The translations under genes and the position numbers were made by a program. The notes under the pieces are model-generated. The model saw only the letters and a program-made list of their open reading frames with translations, was not told where the DNA came from and made no database searches. From assembly GCF_965262965.1 (NCBI RefSeq), contig NZ_OZ253573.1, positions 2,666,001 through 2,730,000 on the forward strand: a DNA stretch of 64,000 nt, given 5' to 3'. Shown in pieces: positions 16,671-26,823 of this stretch (its first letter is position 1; the number at the start of each line of letters is the position of its first letter). Source of the stretch: Poriferisodalis sp965262965 (GTDB taxonomy: Bacteria > Actinomycetota > Acidimicrobiia > Acidimicrobiales > Poriferisodalaceae).

Positions 16671-18478
16671 TGAGTCTCGTCCACGATCTCCGCGTCGACG
16701 ACGTCATCGTCATCACCGGCTTCGCTGCCCGTCGCCGACGCTGCAGCCGATTCGTACAGCTTCTGGCCAAAGGCACTGCTTGCCGCTGCCAGCGCGTCTG
16801 TGGCGGAACGGATCGCGTCGAGATCCTCGCCGTTCAGCGCCTCGGAAGCGGCGGCCAGCGCAGCCTCCACGGGCTCTTTGTCGGCATCGGCCGCGTCGGT
16901 ACCCTGCTCGTCGAGCAGCGTGCGCGTCTGGTACACGAGCGAGTCGGCGTTGTTGCGGATTTCGGCCGCCTCGCGCCGCTGGGAGTCTTCAGCAGCATGC
17001 GCCTCAGCGTCGGCCATCATGCGCTCGATCTCGTCGGGTGACATCGCCGACTGGCCGGTGATGGTGATCGACTGCTCCTTGCCGGTGGCGCTGTCCTTGG
17101 CGGACACATGCACGATGCCATTGGCATCGATGTCGAACGCAACTTCGATCTGCGGCACGCCACGCGGCGCCGGAGGCAAGCCGACGAGCTGGAACTTGCC
17201 GAGTGTCTTGTTGCCTGCGGCCATCTCGCGCTCACCCTGGAGCACGTGAATCTCCACGGAGGGCTGACCGTCCTCGGCCGTCGTGAACATTTCCGAACGC
17301 CGGGTCGGGATTGTCGTGTTGCGCTCGATGAGCCGCGTCATCACGCCGCCCTTGGTCTCGATGCCGAGGCTCAGCGGCGTCACGTCCAGCAACAGGACGT
17401 CGGTGACATCGCCCTTCAGCACGCCTGCCTGGATGGCTGCACCGACGGCGACGACCTCGTCAGGGTTGACTCCCTTGTGCGGCTCGCGACCGGTGAGTTC
17501 GGTGACGAGGGACTGCACAGCAGGCATGCGCGTCGAGCCCCCCACGAGGATGACGTGGTCGATATCGGACTTCTTGAGACCGGCATCGCTGATCGCCTGC
17601 TCGAACGGCCCGCGGCAGCGCTTCAGCAGGTCGAAGGTGAGCTCTTCAAACTTGGCGCGGGACAGCTCGTAGTCGAGGTGCAACGGGCCCGTGTCGGTGG
17701 CAGTGATGAACGGCAGGTTGATTTGCGTGGTCTGCTTGGACGACAAATCCTTCTTGGCCTGCTCGGCCGCCTCCTTGAGGCGCTGGCACGCCATCGCATC
17801 GGTGCCCAAGTCGACGCCGTGGTCGCCCTTGAAGGACTCCACAAGCCACGACTGCACGGCACCGTCCCAGTCGTCCCCGCCGAGGCGCGTGTCACCGGCA
17901 GTGGACTTCACCTCAAAGACCCCGTCGCCGATCTCGAGCACCGACACGTCGAAGGTGCCGCCGCCGAGGTCGAACACCAAAATGGTCTGGTCCTCGGTTG
18001 CCTTGTCGAGGCCGTACGCAAGCGCGGCCGCGGTGGGTTCGTTGATGATGCGCAGCACCTCAAGCCCGGCGATGCGGCCGGCCTCGGTGGTAGCGGTGCG
18101 CTGGGCGTCGTCGAAGTACGCCGGCACGGTGATGACGGCCTCGGTGACGGTGTCACCGAGGTACTGCTCGGCGTCGCGCTTGAGCTTCTGCAGCACCCGC
18201 GCAGAGATCTCCTGCGGCGTGTAGTCCTTGTCGTCGACCTTCTGGTTCCAGGTGGTTCCCATGTGCCGCTTGACTGAAGCGATCGTGCGGCCAGGATTCG
18301 TGACCGCCTGCCGTTTGGCCACTTCGCCGGTGAGCACTTCGCCGTTGCGCGCGAAGGCCACAACCGACGGTGTCGTGCGGTCACCTTCCGCGTTGGCAAT
18401 GACGGCGGGCTCGCCGCCCTCCATGGCGGCCACCACCGAATTTGTGGTTCCCAGGTCGATTCCGACAGCCTTGGGCAT
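16667..18478 (-). CDS. dnaK: Hsp70 chaperone DnaK
   Basis: DnaK is the main Hsp70. From MPKAVGIDLGTTNSVVA it is 603 aa, with the phosphate loops VFDLGGGTFDVSVLEI and VILVGGSTRMPAVQ, the linker VLLLDVTPLSLGIETKGG, and an acidic tail ending DDVVDAEIVDETQ. I chose the ATG at 18478 because homology begins there; the frame stays open upstream without similarity. It heads the dnaK-grpE-dnaJ-hspR operon. Confidence 0.97.
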   Translation of the reverse strand: MPKAVGIDLGTTNSVVAAMEGGEPAVIANAEGDRTTPSVVAFARNGEVLTGEVAKRQAVTNPGRTIASVKRHMGTTWNQKVDDKDYTPQEISARVLQKLKRDAEQYLGDTVTEAVITVPAYFDDAQRTATTEAGRIAGLEVLRIINEPTAAALAYGLDKATEDQTILVFDLGGGTFDVSVLEIGDGVFEVKSTAGDTRLGGDDWDGAVQSWLVESFKGDHGVDLGTDAMACQRLKEAAEQAKKDLSSKQTTQINLPFITATDTGPLHLDYELSRAKFEELTFDLLKRCRGPFEQAISDAGLKKSDIDHVILVGGSTRMPAVQSLVTELTGREPHKGVNPDEVVAVGAAIQAGVLKGDVTDVLLLDVTPLSLGIETKGGVMTRLIERNTTIPTRRSEMFTTAEDGQPSVEIHVLQGEREMAAGNKTLGKFQLVGLPPAPRGVPQIEVAFDIDANGIVHVSAKDSATGKEQSITITGQSAMSPDEIERMMADAEAHAAEDSQRREAAEIRNNADSLVYQTRTLLDEQGTDAADADKEPVEAALAAASEALNGEDLDAIRSATDALAAASSAFGQKLYESAAASATGSEAGDDDDVVDAEIVDETQ

Positions 18479-18560
18479 GGTTGTGCCTTTCGAGTGATTC
18501 CGTGCGACGGTCGACGGGGGACCGCTTACGTCGCTATTCGGATATTGGCAATCATATATA

Positions 18561-18579
18561 TTGAGTGCTTCATCAGCAA
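18561..18579. promoter_or_regulatory. HAIR-like HspR site upstream of dnaK
   Basis: TTGAGT (18561-18566), N7, then CAGCAA (18574-18579). The left arm is a perfect HAIR half-site and the 7-nt spacing matches the consensus; the right arm is degenerate. It lies 83 nt upstream of the dnaK start in an AT-richer patch (ATCATATATATTG). The clpB site shows the mirror pattern, with the right arm perfect. Confidence 0.5.
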
Positions 18580-18734
18580 CTTTGCTCAGCATGACGTCAA
18601 TAGTTCAGTGTTCGGCCGCAAGCTAGGCGTTCAATCCCCGAATTTGCTGCCCTCGGCGGGCCGCGGGTGGTCAATCGCTTACAGAGCCGTCGCAGCCGAT
18701 TGCAGCCGGACGCGTCGGGGTACCGTGCGGCACC

Positions 18735-19502
18735 ATGCCGGCGGCACACTCCGAGACCCCCGACTGCTCCCCTGACGGGGGCGGCCCCCACGCTCGCTCC
18801 CCGACGCTTGTCCTGCTCCGCCACGGGCAGAGCAGCTGGAATCTCGAGAACCGCTTCACCGGGTGGTGGGACGTCGGCCTGACTGACGAGGGCCAAGCGG
18901 AGGCGCGCAACGCCGGTGCAGCACTGGCTTTGGCGGGCATCGAGCCGGACATCGTGCACACATCGCTGCTGCGGCGCGCCATCCAAACGGCGAACACGAC
19001 ACTCGATGAGATGGGGCGGGTGTGGCTGCCGGTCCGCCGGCACTGGCGCCTCAACGAACGGCACTACGGAGCCCTCACGGGGCTGAACAAGGCCCAGACC
19101 GCGGAACGCCACGGCGTCGAGCAGGTCCACCTGTGGCGCCGCAGCTACGAGATCCCGCCGCCGCCGATGCCGCCCGACTACCCGTTCGATCCCAACGACG
19201 ACGCCCGGTATGCCGAATTGACTGTCACTGAATTGCCCCGAACCGAGTGCCTTGCGGACGTGGTAGCGCGCTTGCTGCCGTACTGGCACGACGCCATCGC
19301 GCCCGATCTGGCGGCTGGGCACACGGTGCTGGTCGCTGCCCACGGAAACAGCCTGCGCGCGCTCGTGAAGCACCTTGACGGCATCGGCGACGCCGAGATC
19401 GCGGATCTCAACATCCCGACCGGCGTGCCGATGGTGTACGAGCTCGACGACGATCTCGCAGTGACGACCAGCCGCGATCCGTCGGAGCGCTATCTCCGCT
19501 GA
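18735..19502 (+). CDS. gpmA: 2,3-bisphosphoglycerate-dependent phosphoglycerate mutase
   Basis: It interconverts 3- and 2-phosphoglycerate in glycolysis. The 255-aa protein carries the catalytic LVLLRHGQSSWNLENRFTGW, LLRRAIQTA, LNERHYGALTGLNK and the second His in VAAHGNSLRALVKHLDG. The first 25 residues are a non-conserved extension rich in Pro and Gly. It is divergent from dnaK; TACCGT lies 8 nt before the ATG, a possible leaderless -10. Confidence 0.95.
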   Translation: MPAAHSETPDCSPDGGGPHARSPTLVLLRHGQSSWNLENRFTGWWDVGLTDEGQAEARNAGAALALAGIEPDIVHTSLLRRAIQTANTTLDEMGRVWLPVRRHWRLNERHYGALTGLNKAQTAERHGVEQVHLWRRSYEIPPPPMPPDYPFDPNDDARYAELTVTELPRTECLADVVARLLPYWHDAIAPDLAAGHTVLVAAHGNSLRALVKHLDGIGDAEIADLNIPTGVPMVYELDDDLAVTTSRDPSERYLR

Positions 19503-19535
19503 GCCGCCGCCAGGGTGGTGGGGAGGCGAGGGGGG

Positions 19536-19877
19536 CTAGAGGGCGTCGATGCCCCGCTCGCCGGTGCGGATCCGGACCACGCTGTCCACCGAGGTGACCC
19601 AGACCTTGCCGTCGCCGATGCGCTCGGTTCGGGTGGCCTCCACGATGGCGTCCACGACGCGGTCAGCCAAGCCGTCTGCGACAAGCACCTCGATACGAAC
19701 TTTCGGAATGAAGTCGACGTGGTACTCGGTGCCTCGATACGTCTCGGTATGGCCGCCTTGACGGCCGAACCCCCGTACCTCAGAGGCCGTCAACCCCGTG
19801 ATGTCGAGGTCCCGGAGGGCCTCAAGCACCATCTCGAGCCGATGCGGCTTGATGACCGCCGTCACCATTGCAACCAT
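19536..19877 (-). CDS. glnB: PII nitrogen regulatory protein
   Basis: PII senses 2-oxoglutarate, ATP and ADP and regulates nitrogen metabolism. The 113-aa protein has GFGRQGGHTETYRGTEYHV with the modifiable T-loop tyrosine (residue 52 with this start), then VDFIPKVRIEVLV and IGDGKVWV, both family signatures. GGGAG precedes the first ATG. No amtB or glnD is adjacent, which is unusual for a PII gene; it is convergent with gpmA. Confidence 0.93.
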   Translation of the reverse strand: MVAMVTAVIKPHRLEMVLEALRDLDITGLTASEVRGFGRQGGHTETYRGTEYHVDFIPKVRIEVLVADGLADRVVDAIVEATRTERIGDGKVWVTSVDSVVRIRTGERGIDAL

Positions 19878-20140
19878 TGCGCTCTCCCGTCGGGCTGTCG
19901 CTCCCTAGCGTCTCACGCCCCGCCACCACGTGCACGTACCACGTCGAGTCGTCATCATTCGCGGACGCACGGCGAATGTCGGCGAAGAATTGCCCTGGTG
20001 CCGGTTCTCCGGGCGGGCGATGACAAGCGCTAACCTCAGCGCCCGTATTCACGTCCGGGGCGCGCGACGGTCCCGATCAGGGGGGCCTACCGTGACGAGC
20101 GGGACCCTGTGCAACCGGGCACTCTGGCAAGGAGCGGGAT

Positions 20141-20572
20141 ATGTCTGTGGCCAACCGTACGGAGAGTCTGCGCGAGATCGACCTTTTTTCCGACTGCAGC
20201 AAGAAGGAGCTCACGCACATCGCGAGAGCTGTCGAGCAGCAGAATTTCACGGCCGGTGACAACATCGTCGAGGAAGGTCGCGGGGGCGCCACCGAGGGCT
20301 ACGCCTACGTGATCGTGGCCGGCACCGCTGTCGCGCGGCGCAACGGGCGTAAGGTCTCCGAACTCAGAGCGGGCGAGACCATCGGCGAGATGGCGCTGTT
20401 TGACGACGGCCCCCGTACCGCTTCGGTTGTGGCCTCCACCGACATGGAAACGCTTCTGCTCTCCCGGCGCGCGCTGAAGGGCATCATCGACAGCACGCCA
20501 TCGGTCGCCCACAAGCTGCTGACCGAGCTCGCCGGCCGCCTGCGCAAGTCGAACCGCAAGCTCTACGGCTGA
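20141..20572 (+). CDS. Stand-alone cyclic nucleotide-binding domain protein
   Basis: The 143-aa protein consists almost entirely of one cNMP-binding beta-roll: LFSDCSKKELTHIARAVEQ, the phosphate-binding cassette GEMALFDDGPRTASV, and a C-terminal helix ending in a basic LAGRLRKSNRKLYG. No DNA-binding domain follows, so it is not a full Crp-type regulator; ligand and partner are unknown. An AAGGAG lies just before the ATG. The 263-nt gap upstream (19878-20140), divergent from PII, must hold promoters but no further gene was recognised there. Confidence 0.85.
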   Translation: MSVANRTESLREIDLFSDCSKKELTHIARAVEQQNFTAGDNIVEEGRGGATEGYAYVIVAGTAVARRNGRKVSELRAGETIGEMALFDDGPRTASVVASTDMETLLLSRRALKGIIDSTPSVAHKLLTELAGRLRKSNRKLYG

Positions 20573-20681
20573 GCGCTCGTCCCACAGCCCGACAACCAGC
20601 GCCAGCGATACCGCAGCGCCACGAGTGGCATCCGCGTGCCAGTCTCCGGCCTGCTGAAGGCCGTCAACTAACTTCACCAGA

Positions 20682-22859
20682 GTGACCAAACCACCCCTTC
20701 GGCCGCACCAGCTCGTGCTGGGCATCGGCATTGCGTTCGCCGCGGTGACCGCTGCGTCCGGCATTGCCGCCGCTGTCTTCGCGTTCCACGACGATACGGA
20801 CGAGGCCCACCGCGAGGTGTTCGGCAACGTGCCGGGCGGGGTGAAGTTTGCGTTCTATGCCCTGACCTGCGGGCTCATCCTCTACGGGGCATGGAATTTC
20901 GCCCAGCGCACCCGCAACTGGCAGCGCGGTGCGCCCGACCGGCGCGCCACGACCACAGCTAACGCACGTCGCCGCCTTGACGACTACCGCGGCGGCGTGC
21001 TCATGCAGACGCTGCTGCGCGACCCCTCAGCCGGCGTCATGCACGCGCTGCTCTACTACGGCTTCCTAGTGCTGCTGGCGGTCACGACCACCCTCGAGAT
21101 CAACCACCAGCTCCCGCCGGCTGCCAAGTTCCTGTCGGGCCCGACGTACCAGGGCTTCAGCTTCGTCGGCGATCTCGCCGGCGTGATCTTCGTGGTCGGC
21201 GCCGTGTGGGCCATCGTGCGCCGCTACGTGGCGCGCCCCTACCGCATCCGGATCAAGTCGCGTCCCGAGCACATGGTCATCCTGATCGTGCTCGCCGCGC
21301 TGGGCATCACCGGCTTTGTGGCCGAGGGGATGCGCATCGTCATCGACGGGCGGCCCGCCTACGAACAGTGGTCGTTCATCGGCTACCCGCTGTCAGCTGC
21401 ACTCGACAGCGTCGGCGCAATCCGCGGTTGGCACCAAGCCGCGTGGATCGCCCACGTCGGCTGCTTCATGGCGTTCCTCGTCATGCTGCCCATCACGATG
21501 CTGCGGCACATGTTCACGTCGCCGCTGAACATGTACCTCCGCGACCGAGAGCGGCCCAAAGGCGCCATGCGGATGGTGCCCGACCTCATGGAAGCCGAGG
21601 ACATCGAGACCATCGGCGTGTCGCAGGTGGACGAGTTCACCTGGAAGCAGCTGCTCGACACCGATGCCTGCACCATGTGCGGCCGTTGCACGGCGGTGTG
21701 CCCGGCGCACGCCACCGGCAAGCCGCTCGATCCTCGCGAGATCGTGCTCAAGACCGGCGAGATCATGGCGGCCACGGGTGCGCACGGCAAGGTGACTCCC
21801 CCGATCGGCACCGATGCGGAGATCTCGGTGTCGGCTGATTCGGTGTTCGAACGCATCACCCACGACGAGCTCTGGGCTTGCACCACGTGCCGGGCGTGCG
21901 ACGAGAACTGCCCGGTGAACATCGAGATCTTGGACAAGATCCTCGACATGCGCCGGTATCTCACACTCATGGAGAGCGAGTTCCCCGCCGAACTCGGCGC
22001 AGCGTTCCGAGGCATGGAGAACAACGCCAATCCATGGAACCTGAACAACGGCGAGCGCGCCGACTGGGCTGACGGCTTGGACGTCGAGGTTGTCGATCCC
22101 GACGACGCGTTCGACCACGAGTACCTCTACTGGGTGGGGTGCGCCGGCTCGTTCGACGACAAGAACCGTCGCGTCTCGATTGCCACCACAAAGCTGTTGC
22201 GCCGCGCCGGGGTCGATTTCGCGATTCTTGGCCCGGGCGAGAACTGCACCGGTGACAGCGCCCGGCGATCAGGCAACGAGTACCTGTTCCAGATGCTCGC
22301 AGCGCAGAACATTGCTGCGCTCAATGGCATGGGCGTCCGCAAGATCATCACCCAGTGCCCTCACTGCTTCAACACATTGCGCAACGAGTATCCGCAGTAC
22401 GGCGGCGACTGGGAGGTCATCCATCACGCTCAGTTGCTCGAAGAGCTGGTAGCTGACGGCCGCTTGGACCTCTCTGGCGCTCGCCTGGAAGAGCGGGTTG
22501 TGTATCACGACTCGTGTTATCTGGGCCGCCACAACGATGTCTACCTCGCACCGCGCAACGTCATCGGCAGCTTGGGCGGCGTGGAGATCGTGGAAGCACC
22601 GCGCAACGGCACCAAGGGGATGTGCTGCGGCGCAGGCGGCGCACGCATGTGGATGGAGGAGACGCTCGGCACGAAGGTGAACGACGAGCGCTCACGCGAG
22701 CTGCTCGACACCGGCGCTGACCGCATCGCTACGGCGTGCCCGTTCTGCTACATCATGATCGACGACGGGGTGAAGGGGCACGGCGTCGAAGAAGACGAAG
22801 TCAAAGTTGCCGACATCTCCATCCACCTCATCGACGCCCTCGAAGCCTCCGAAGGCTGA
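20682..22859 (+). CDS. Membrane-bound Fe-S oxidoreductase, HdrD/GlpC-like with NarI-like membrane domain
   Basis: The 725-aa protein begins with a membrane domain of about six helices (residues 10-290) resembling the gamma subunit of respiratory nitrate reductase. A ferredoxin region follows with two 4Fe-4S motifs at Cys330/333/336/340 and Cys400/403/406/410. Two CCG domains come last (VGCAGSFD, ITQCPHCFN, YHDSCYLGR, CCGAGGARM, ATACPFCYIM). Such proteins are thought to pass electrons between soluble donors, for example electron-transfer flavoprotein, and the quinone pool; the substrate here is unknown. GTG start. Convergent with dcd. Confidence 0.9.
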   Translation: MTKPPLRPHQLVLGIGIAFAAVTAASGIAAAVFAFHDDTDEAHREVFGNVPGGVKFAFYALTCGLILYGAWNFAQRTRNWQRGAPDRRATTTANARRRLDDYRGGVLMQTLLRDPSAGVMHALLYYGFLVLLAVTTTLEINHQLPPAAKFLSGPTYQGFSFVGDLAGVIFVVGAVWAIVRRYVARPYRIRIKSRPEHMVILIVLAALGITGFVAEGMRIVIDGRPAYEQWSFIGYPLSAALDSVGAIRGWHQAAWIAHVGCFMAFLVMLPITMLRHMFTSPLNMYLRDRERPKGAMRMVPDLMEAEDIETIGVSQVDEFTWKQLLDTDACTMCGRCTAVCPAHATGKPLDPREIVLKTGEIMAATGAHGKVTPPIGTDAEISVSADSVFERITHDELWACTTCRACDENCPVNIEILDKILDMRRYLTLMESEFPAELGAAFRGMENNANPWNLNNGERADWADGLDVEVVDPDDAFDHEYLYWVGCAGSFDDKNRRVSIATTKLLRRAGVDFAILGPGENCTGDSARRSGNEYLFQMLAAQNIAALNGMGVRKIITQCPHCFNTLRNEYPQYGGDWEVIHHAQLLEELVADGRLDLSGARLEERVVYHDSCYLGRHNDVYLAPRNVIGSLGGVEIVEAPRNGTKGMCCGAGGARMWMEETLGTKVNDERSRELLDTGADRIATACPFCYIMIDDGVKGHGVEEDEVKVADISIHLIDALEASEG

Positions 22860-22894
22860 ACTCCCCCAGCAAGCCCCGCACAAGCCGGACCCGG

Positions 22895-23473
22895 CTACAG
22901 CAGCCGGCGGGAGCGGAAGTTCTCGTGGTAGCGGCTGGGGGTGGGGCCGCGCTGGCTTCGGTACTTCGATCCGAGCAGCTCGGTGCCGTAGGGGTGGTCG
23001 GCCGGTGTGGTCATCTCCATGAAGCTGATCTGGCAGATCTTCATGCTCGGGTACAGCGTGATCGGCAGATTGGCGACGTTGGACAGCTCGAGCGTGAGAT
23101 AGCCGTCCCACCCCGCGTCAACGAACCCGGCGGTGGTGTGGATGAGCAGCCCGAGGCGACCCAGCGATGACTTGCCCTCGATGCGACCCACCAGGTCGTC
23201 GGGCACCGTCACGCGCTCGAGCGTGGAGCCCAGCGCGAACTCCCCCGGGTGCAGGATGAAGGCGTCGCCCGGCGCGACCTCCACCTCTTCGGTCAGGTCC
23301 GTCTGGTCTTCGATGACATCGATGACCTTGCGGGTGTGATTGCGGAAGACGCGGAACGTGGCGTCCAGCCGTAGATCCACTGACGACGGCTGGACCGCGG
23401 CGTCAGCCAGCGGCTCGATGACGATGCGGCCGCTGTCGAGGGCCTCGTGGATGCTCCGGTCCGACAGGATCAT
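22895..23473 (-). CDS. dcd: dCTP deaminase
   Basis: Dcd deaminates dCTP to dUTP, or in the bifunctional actinobacterial form directly to dUMP. The 192-aa protein has QPSSVDLRLDATF, GRIEGKSSLGRLGLLIHTTAGFVDAGW and LTLELSNVANLPITL with the catalytic Glu, and the C-terminal SKYRSQRGPTPSRYHENF lid. Length and motifs match the Mycobacterium-type enzyme, so dCTP deaminase/dUTPase activity is possible. CGGAG lies upstream of ATG 23473. Confidence 0.94.
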   Translation of the reverse strand: MILSDRSIHEALDSGRIVIEPLADAAVQPSSVDLRLDATFRVFRNHTRKVIDVIEDQTDLTEEVEVAPGDAFILHPGEFALGSTLERVTVPDDLVGRIEGKSSLGRLGLLIHTTAGFVDAGWDGYLTLELSNVANLPITLYPSMKICQISFMEMTTPADHPYGTELLGSKYRSQRGPTPSRYHENFRSRRLL

Positions 23474-23649
23474 CGCAGTGCTCCGGTGTCGCAGGCCACA
23501 GATGCTGCATCCGCTGGGCGCGCGGGCCCTCGTATTCGCCGGTCGGCGACCTTACTGGCGCCGAGCCGGCAGCGGATTGGCATCACGCAGGCAGCGACAT
23601 CGCCACTCGGAACCCGAAGCCGCAGTGAATAGGATCTGCCCCGCGTTTC

Positions 23650-23723
23650 GCGGGTGTAGTTCAATGGCAGAACTTCAGCTTCCCAAGCTGATAACGGGGG
23701 TTCGATTCCCCTCACCCGCTCCA
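23650..23723 (+). tRNA. tRNA-Gly (anticodon CCC)
   Basis: A complete cloverleaf can be folded: acceptor GCGGGTG/CACCCGC, D-arm GTTCAATGGCAGAAC, anticodon stem TCAGC/GCTGA with loop TTCCCAA placing CCC in the anticodon, and T-arm with loop TTCGATT. Discriminator T and an encoded CCA finish it (23721-23723), unlike the tRNA-Ile in this window, which lacks encoded CCA. Confidence 0.95.
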
Positions 23724-23724
23724 C

Positions 23725-23934
23725 TCACCCACTCAACAGCGTCGCGAGCGACCAGATTGACGCGACCAGGCCAACAAGCGCTAGCGGCACCGCCCGTCGG
23801 GCGGACGCCCGCAGCGGCGCGCCGCCATCGCTGCGGGGGCGCCGGGGTCGTACCAGCGCAGCCACGTTGCCGACCGTCAACGCTGCACCGAAGGCCAAGA
23901 TCAGATACGGAATGAGATCTTCGCCGAGGAACAC
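23725..23934 (-). CDS. Small membrane protein, 69 aa
   Basis: No named family is recognised. The protein has two hydrophobic segments, LIPYLILAFGAALTVGNVAALV and AVPLALVGLVASIWSLATLL, joined by a basic loop (RPRRPRSDGG). The start is GTG at 23934, 13 nt downstream of the dnaB stop, so it could be an operon tail gene. Its stop lies one base from the convergent tRNA-Gly 3' end. Two plausible helices and a positive-inside loop support a real gene. Confidence 0.6.
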   Translation of the reverse strand: MFLGEDLIPYLILAFGAALTVGNVAALVRPRRPRSDGGAPLRASARRAVPLALVGLVASIWSLATLLSG

Positions 23935-23947
23935 TGCCGTGGTCCCC

Positions 23948-25312
<1,365 letters not shown>

Positions 25313-25379
25313 TGCCGCACACACTTCCAGCGCTGCCCTGTGCAGTGGTAGGGCCAAAACCTATGGATTTCTGGGCGGC

Positions 25380-25388
25380 TTATCCACA
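25380..25388 (+). other. Consensus DnaA box between rplI and dnaB
   Basis: TTATCCACA matches the classical DnaA box exactly and lies 67 nt upstream of the dnaB ATG. It is single, so it may be chance or a site at which DnaA affects dnaB transcription. Confidence 0.4.
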
Positions 25389-25485
25389 AGCAGCGTCTGG
25401 CTCGGCGATTCATACCGCCGAGAGTCGCAGGGGGGTGTGACAAGGTTGCCGGAACTCGGCGATACGACTGCCGCAGCAGCAATGC

Positions 25486-25935
25486 TCAGGAGAGCGCTAC
25501 GACCTCGAGGTTGAAGGTGAACGCGACGTCGGAGTGCGGTTTCGCTGTCACCTCATGGGTGCCGACAGTGCGGATCGGCGCAGGGATCGTGAGTCTTCGG
25601 CGGTCGATGTCGACACCGGTGCGTGCCTTGATGGCCTCCGCGATCTCATGCGTGGTGACCGAGCCGTACAGATGCGAACCTGAGCCGGCTCGGGCAGCGA
25701 TCGTCACGCCGTCGACCACGAGCTGCTTCACGAGCTGCTCCGCCGTCTCACGCTCCCGGCTGTCGCGCACCGCCCTCGCCCGGGCCATCGCAGCAGCCTG
25801 CGCCATAGTGCCATCGGTTGCCCGCAAGGCCAACCCGCGAGGAATCAAATGGTTCCGGGCAAACCCGTCGGCGACGTCCACCACTGCGCCGGCCGTGCCG
25901 ACGCCGTCAACATCGCTGCGAAGGACAACCTTCAT
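25486..25935 (-). CDS. rplI: 50S ribosomal protein L9
   Basis: L9 binds 23S rRNA in the large subunit. MKVVLRSDVDGVGTAGAVVDV and FARNHLIPRGLALRAT give the N-terminal domain, followed by a long connecting helix (residues 45-75) and a C-terminal domain (GSHLYGSVTTHEIAEAIK, a family signature). ATG 25935 is favoured, since GAGG sits 7 nt away; an ATG one codon earlier overlaps the rpsR stop. Confidence 0.96.
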   Translation of the reverse strand: MKVVLRSDVDGVGTAGAVVDVADGFARNHLIPRGLALRATDGTMAQAAAMARARAVRDSRERETAEQLVKQLVVDGVTIAARAGSGSHLYGSVTTHEIAEAIKARTGVDIDRRRLTIPAPIRTVGTHEVTAKPHSDVAFTFNLEVVALS

Positions 25936-25937
25936 CA

Positions 25938-26348
25938 TCAGTCCTCTTTCGTGGCCGCGACGGCGACCATCGGCTCATCCGACTCACCGATCTCGGCGTG
26001 GTCACCCTCAGCGCGGTCCGACGGTGGCCGACGGTCATCAGACCCGCGCCCGCCGCGGCGCTTGTCACCGCGGCGCTGCGTCATCGGACGGCGGGCGTAC
26101 TCGATCAGCGCCATTTCGCGGGCAGTCTTGATTGCCCGTGCGACGTCGCGTTGCTGGTGGCGATTGTTGCCCGACACCCGTTGGGCTCGAATCTTGGCGC
26201 GCTCAGATATGAACACGCGCAGCAGCTCAACGTCCTTGTAGTCGACGTAGGAAGTCCGCGCGGTTTGCAACGGGCTGACCTTGCGCCGACGAGGCCTGCC
26301 GCGCAGTTCCTTCGGTCGGGCACGTCCGGTTCGTTTCCGTGGTGGCAT
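25938..26348 (-). CDS. rpsR: 30S ribosomal protein S18
   Basis: S18 binds the platform of the small subunit with S6. The core is VDYKDVELLRVFISERAKI then RVSGNNRHQQRDVARAIKTAREMALI. There is no N-terminal zinc cysteine. At 136 aa it is much longer than the usual 75-90, owing to a hydrophilic tail of about 50 residues (RRGDKRRGGRGSDDRR...) of unknown use. Its ATG overlaps the ssb stop by one base (TGATG). Confidence 0.95.
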   Translation of the reverse strand: MPPRKRTGRARPKELRGRPRRRKVSPLQTARTSYVDYKDVELLRVFISERAKIRAQRVSGNNRHQQRDVARAIKTAREMALIEYARRPMTQRRGDKRRGGRGSDDRRPPSDRAEGDHAEIGESDEPMVAVAATKED

Positions 26349-26812
26349 CAGAAAGGTTCCTCCTCTGGTGCGTGCTGGGTTGTGCCGCTCGGGGCTTCCC
26401 ACTCCTGGGTTCCTCGGCGATCACGGCCGACGCCGGCTTCGGCGGCGGGTCCGCGCGGGGTGCGAGTGATCTCCGCGGTCGCCCAGCGCAGCGATGGTGC
26501 GATTTCGTCGGCGACAATCTCAACGACGTTGCGCTGCTCGCCGTCGGTTGTCTCCCAGGTGCGCTGCTCGAGTCGCCCCGAGATGACGACGCGATTGCCT
26601 TTCGCCAGCGATTCGCTGACATTCTCGGCCAGTTCGGCCCAGCACACGACATTGAAGAAGCTGACTTGCTCCTCCCAGTCATTGGTCTGGCGGTTCATCC
26701 ACCGCCGGTTCACTGCAACGCCCAGCACTGCGCGAGCGCGGCCGGCCTGGGTGAATCGAAGTTCGGGATCGCGGGTGAGATTTCCTACCACGGTGATGGT
26801 GTTGTCAGCCAT
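26348..26812 (-). CDS. ssb: Single-stranded DNA-binding protein
   Basis: SSB coats single-stranded DNA in replication and repair. The 154-aa protein has the OB fold NTITVVGNLTRDPELRFTQAG, AVNRRWMNRQTNDWEEQVSFF and KGNRVVISGRLEQRTWE, a Gly/Glu linker, and the acidic tip ending EEEPF that recruits partner proteins. It sits between rpsF and rpsR as in many bacteria, coupled to rpsR by TGATG. Confidence 0.96.
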   Translation of the reverse strand: MADNTITVVGNLTRDPELRFTQAGRARAVLGVAVNRRWMNRQTNDWEEQVSFFNVVCWAELAENVSESLAKGNRVVISGRLEQRTWETTDGEQRNVVEIVADEIAPSLRWATAEITRTPRGPAAEAGVGRDRRGTQEWEAPSGTTQHAPEEEPF

Positions 26813-26823
26813 GACGCCTCCGT

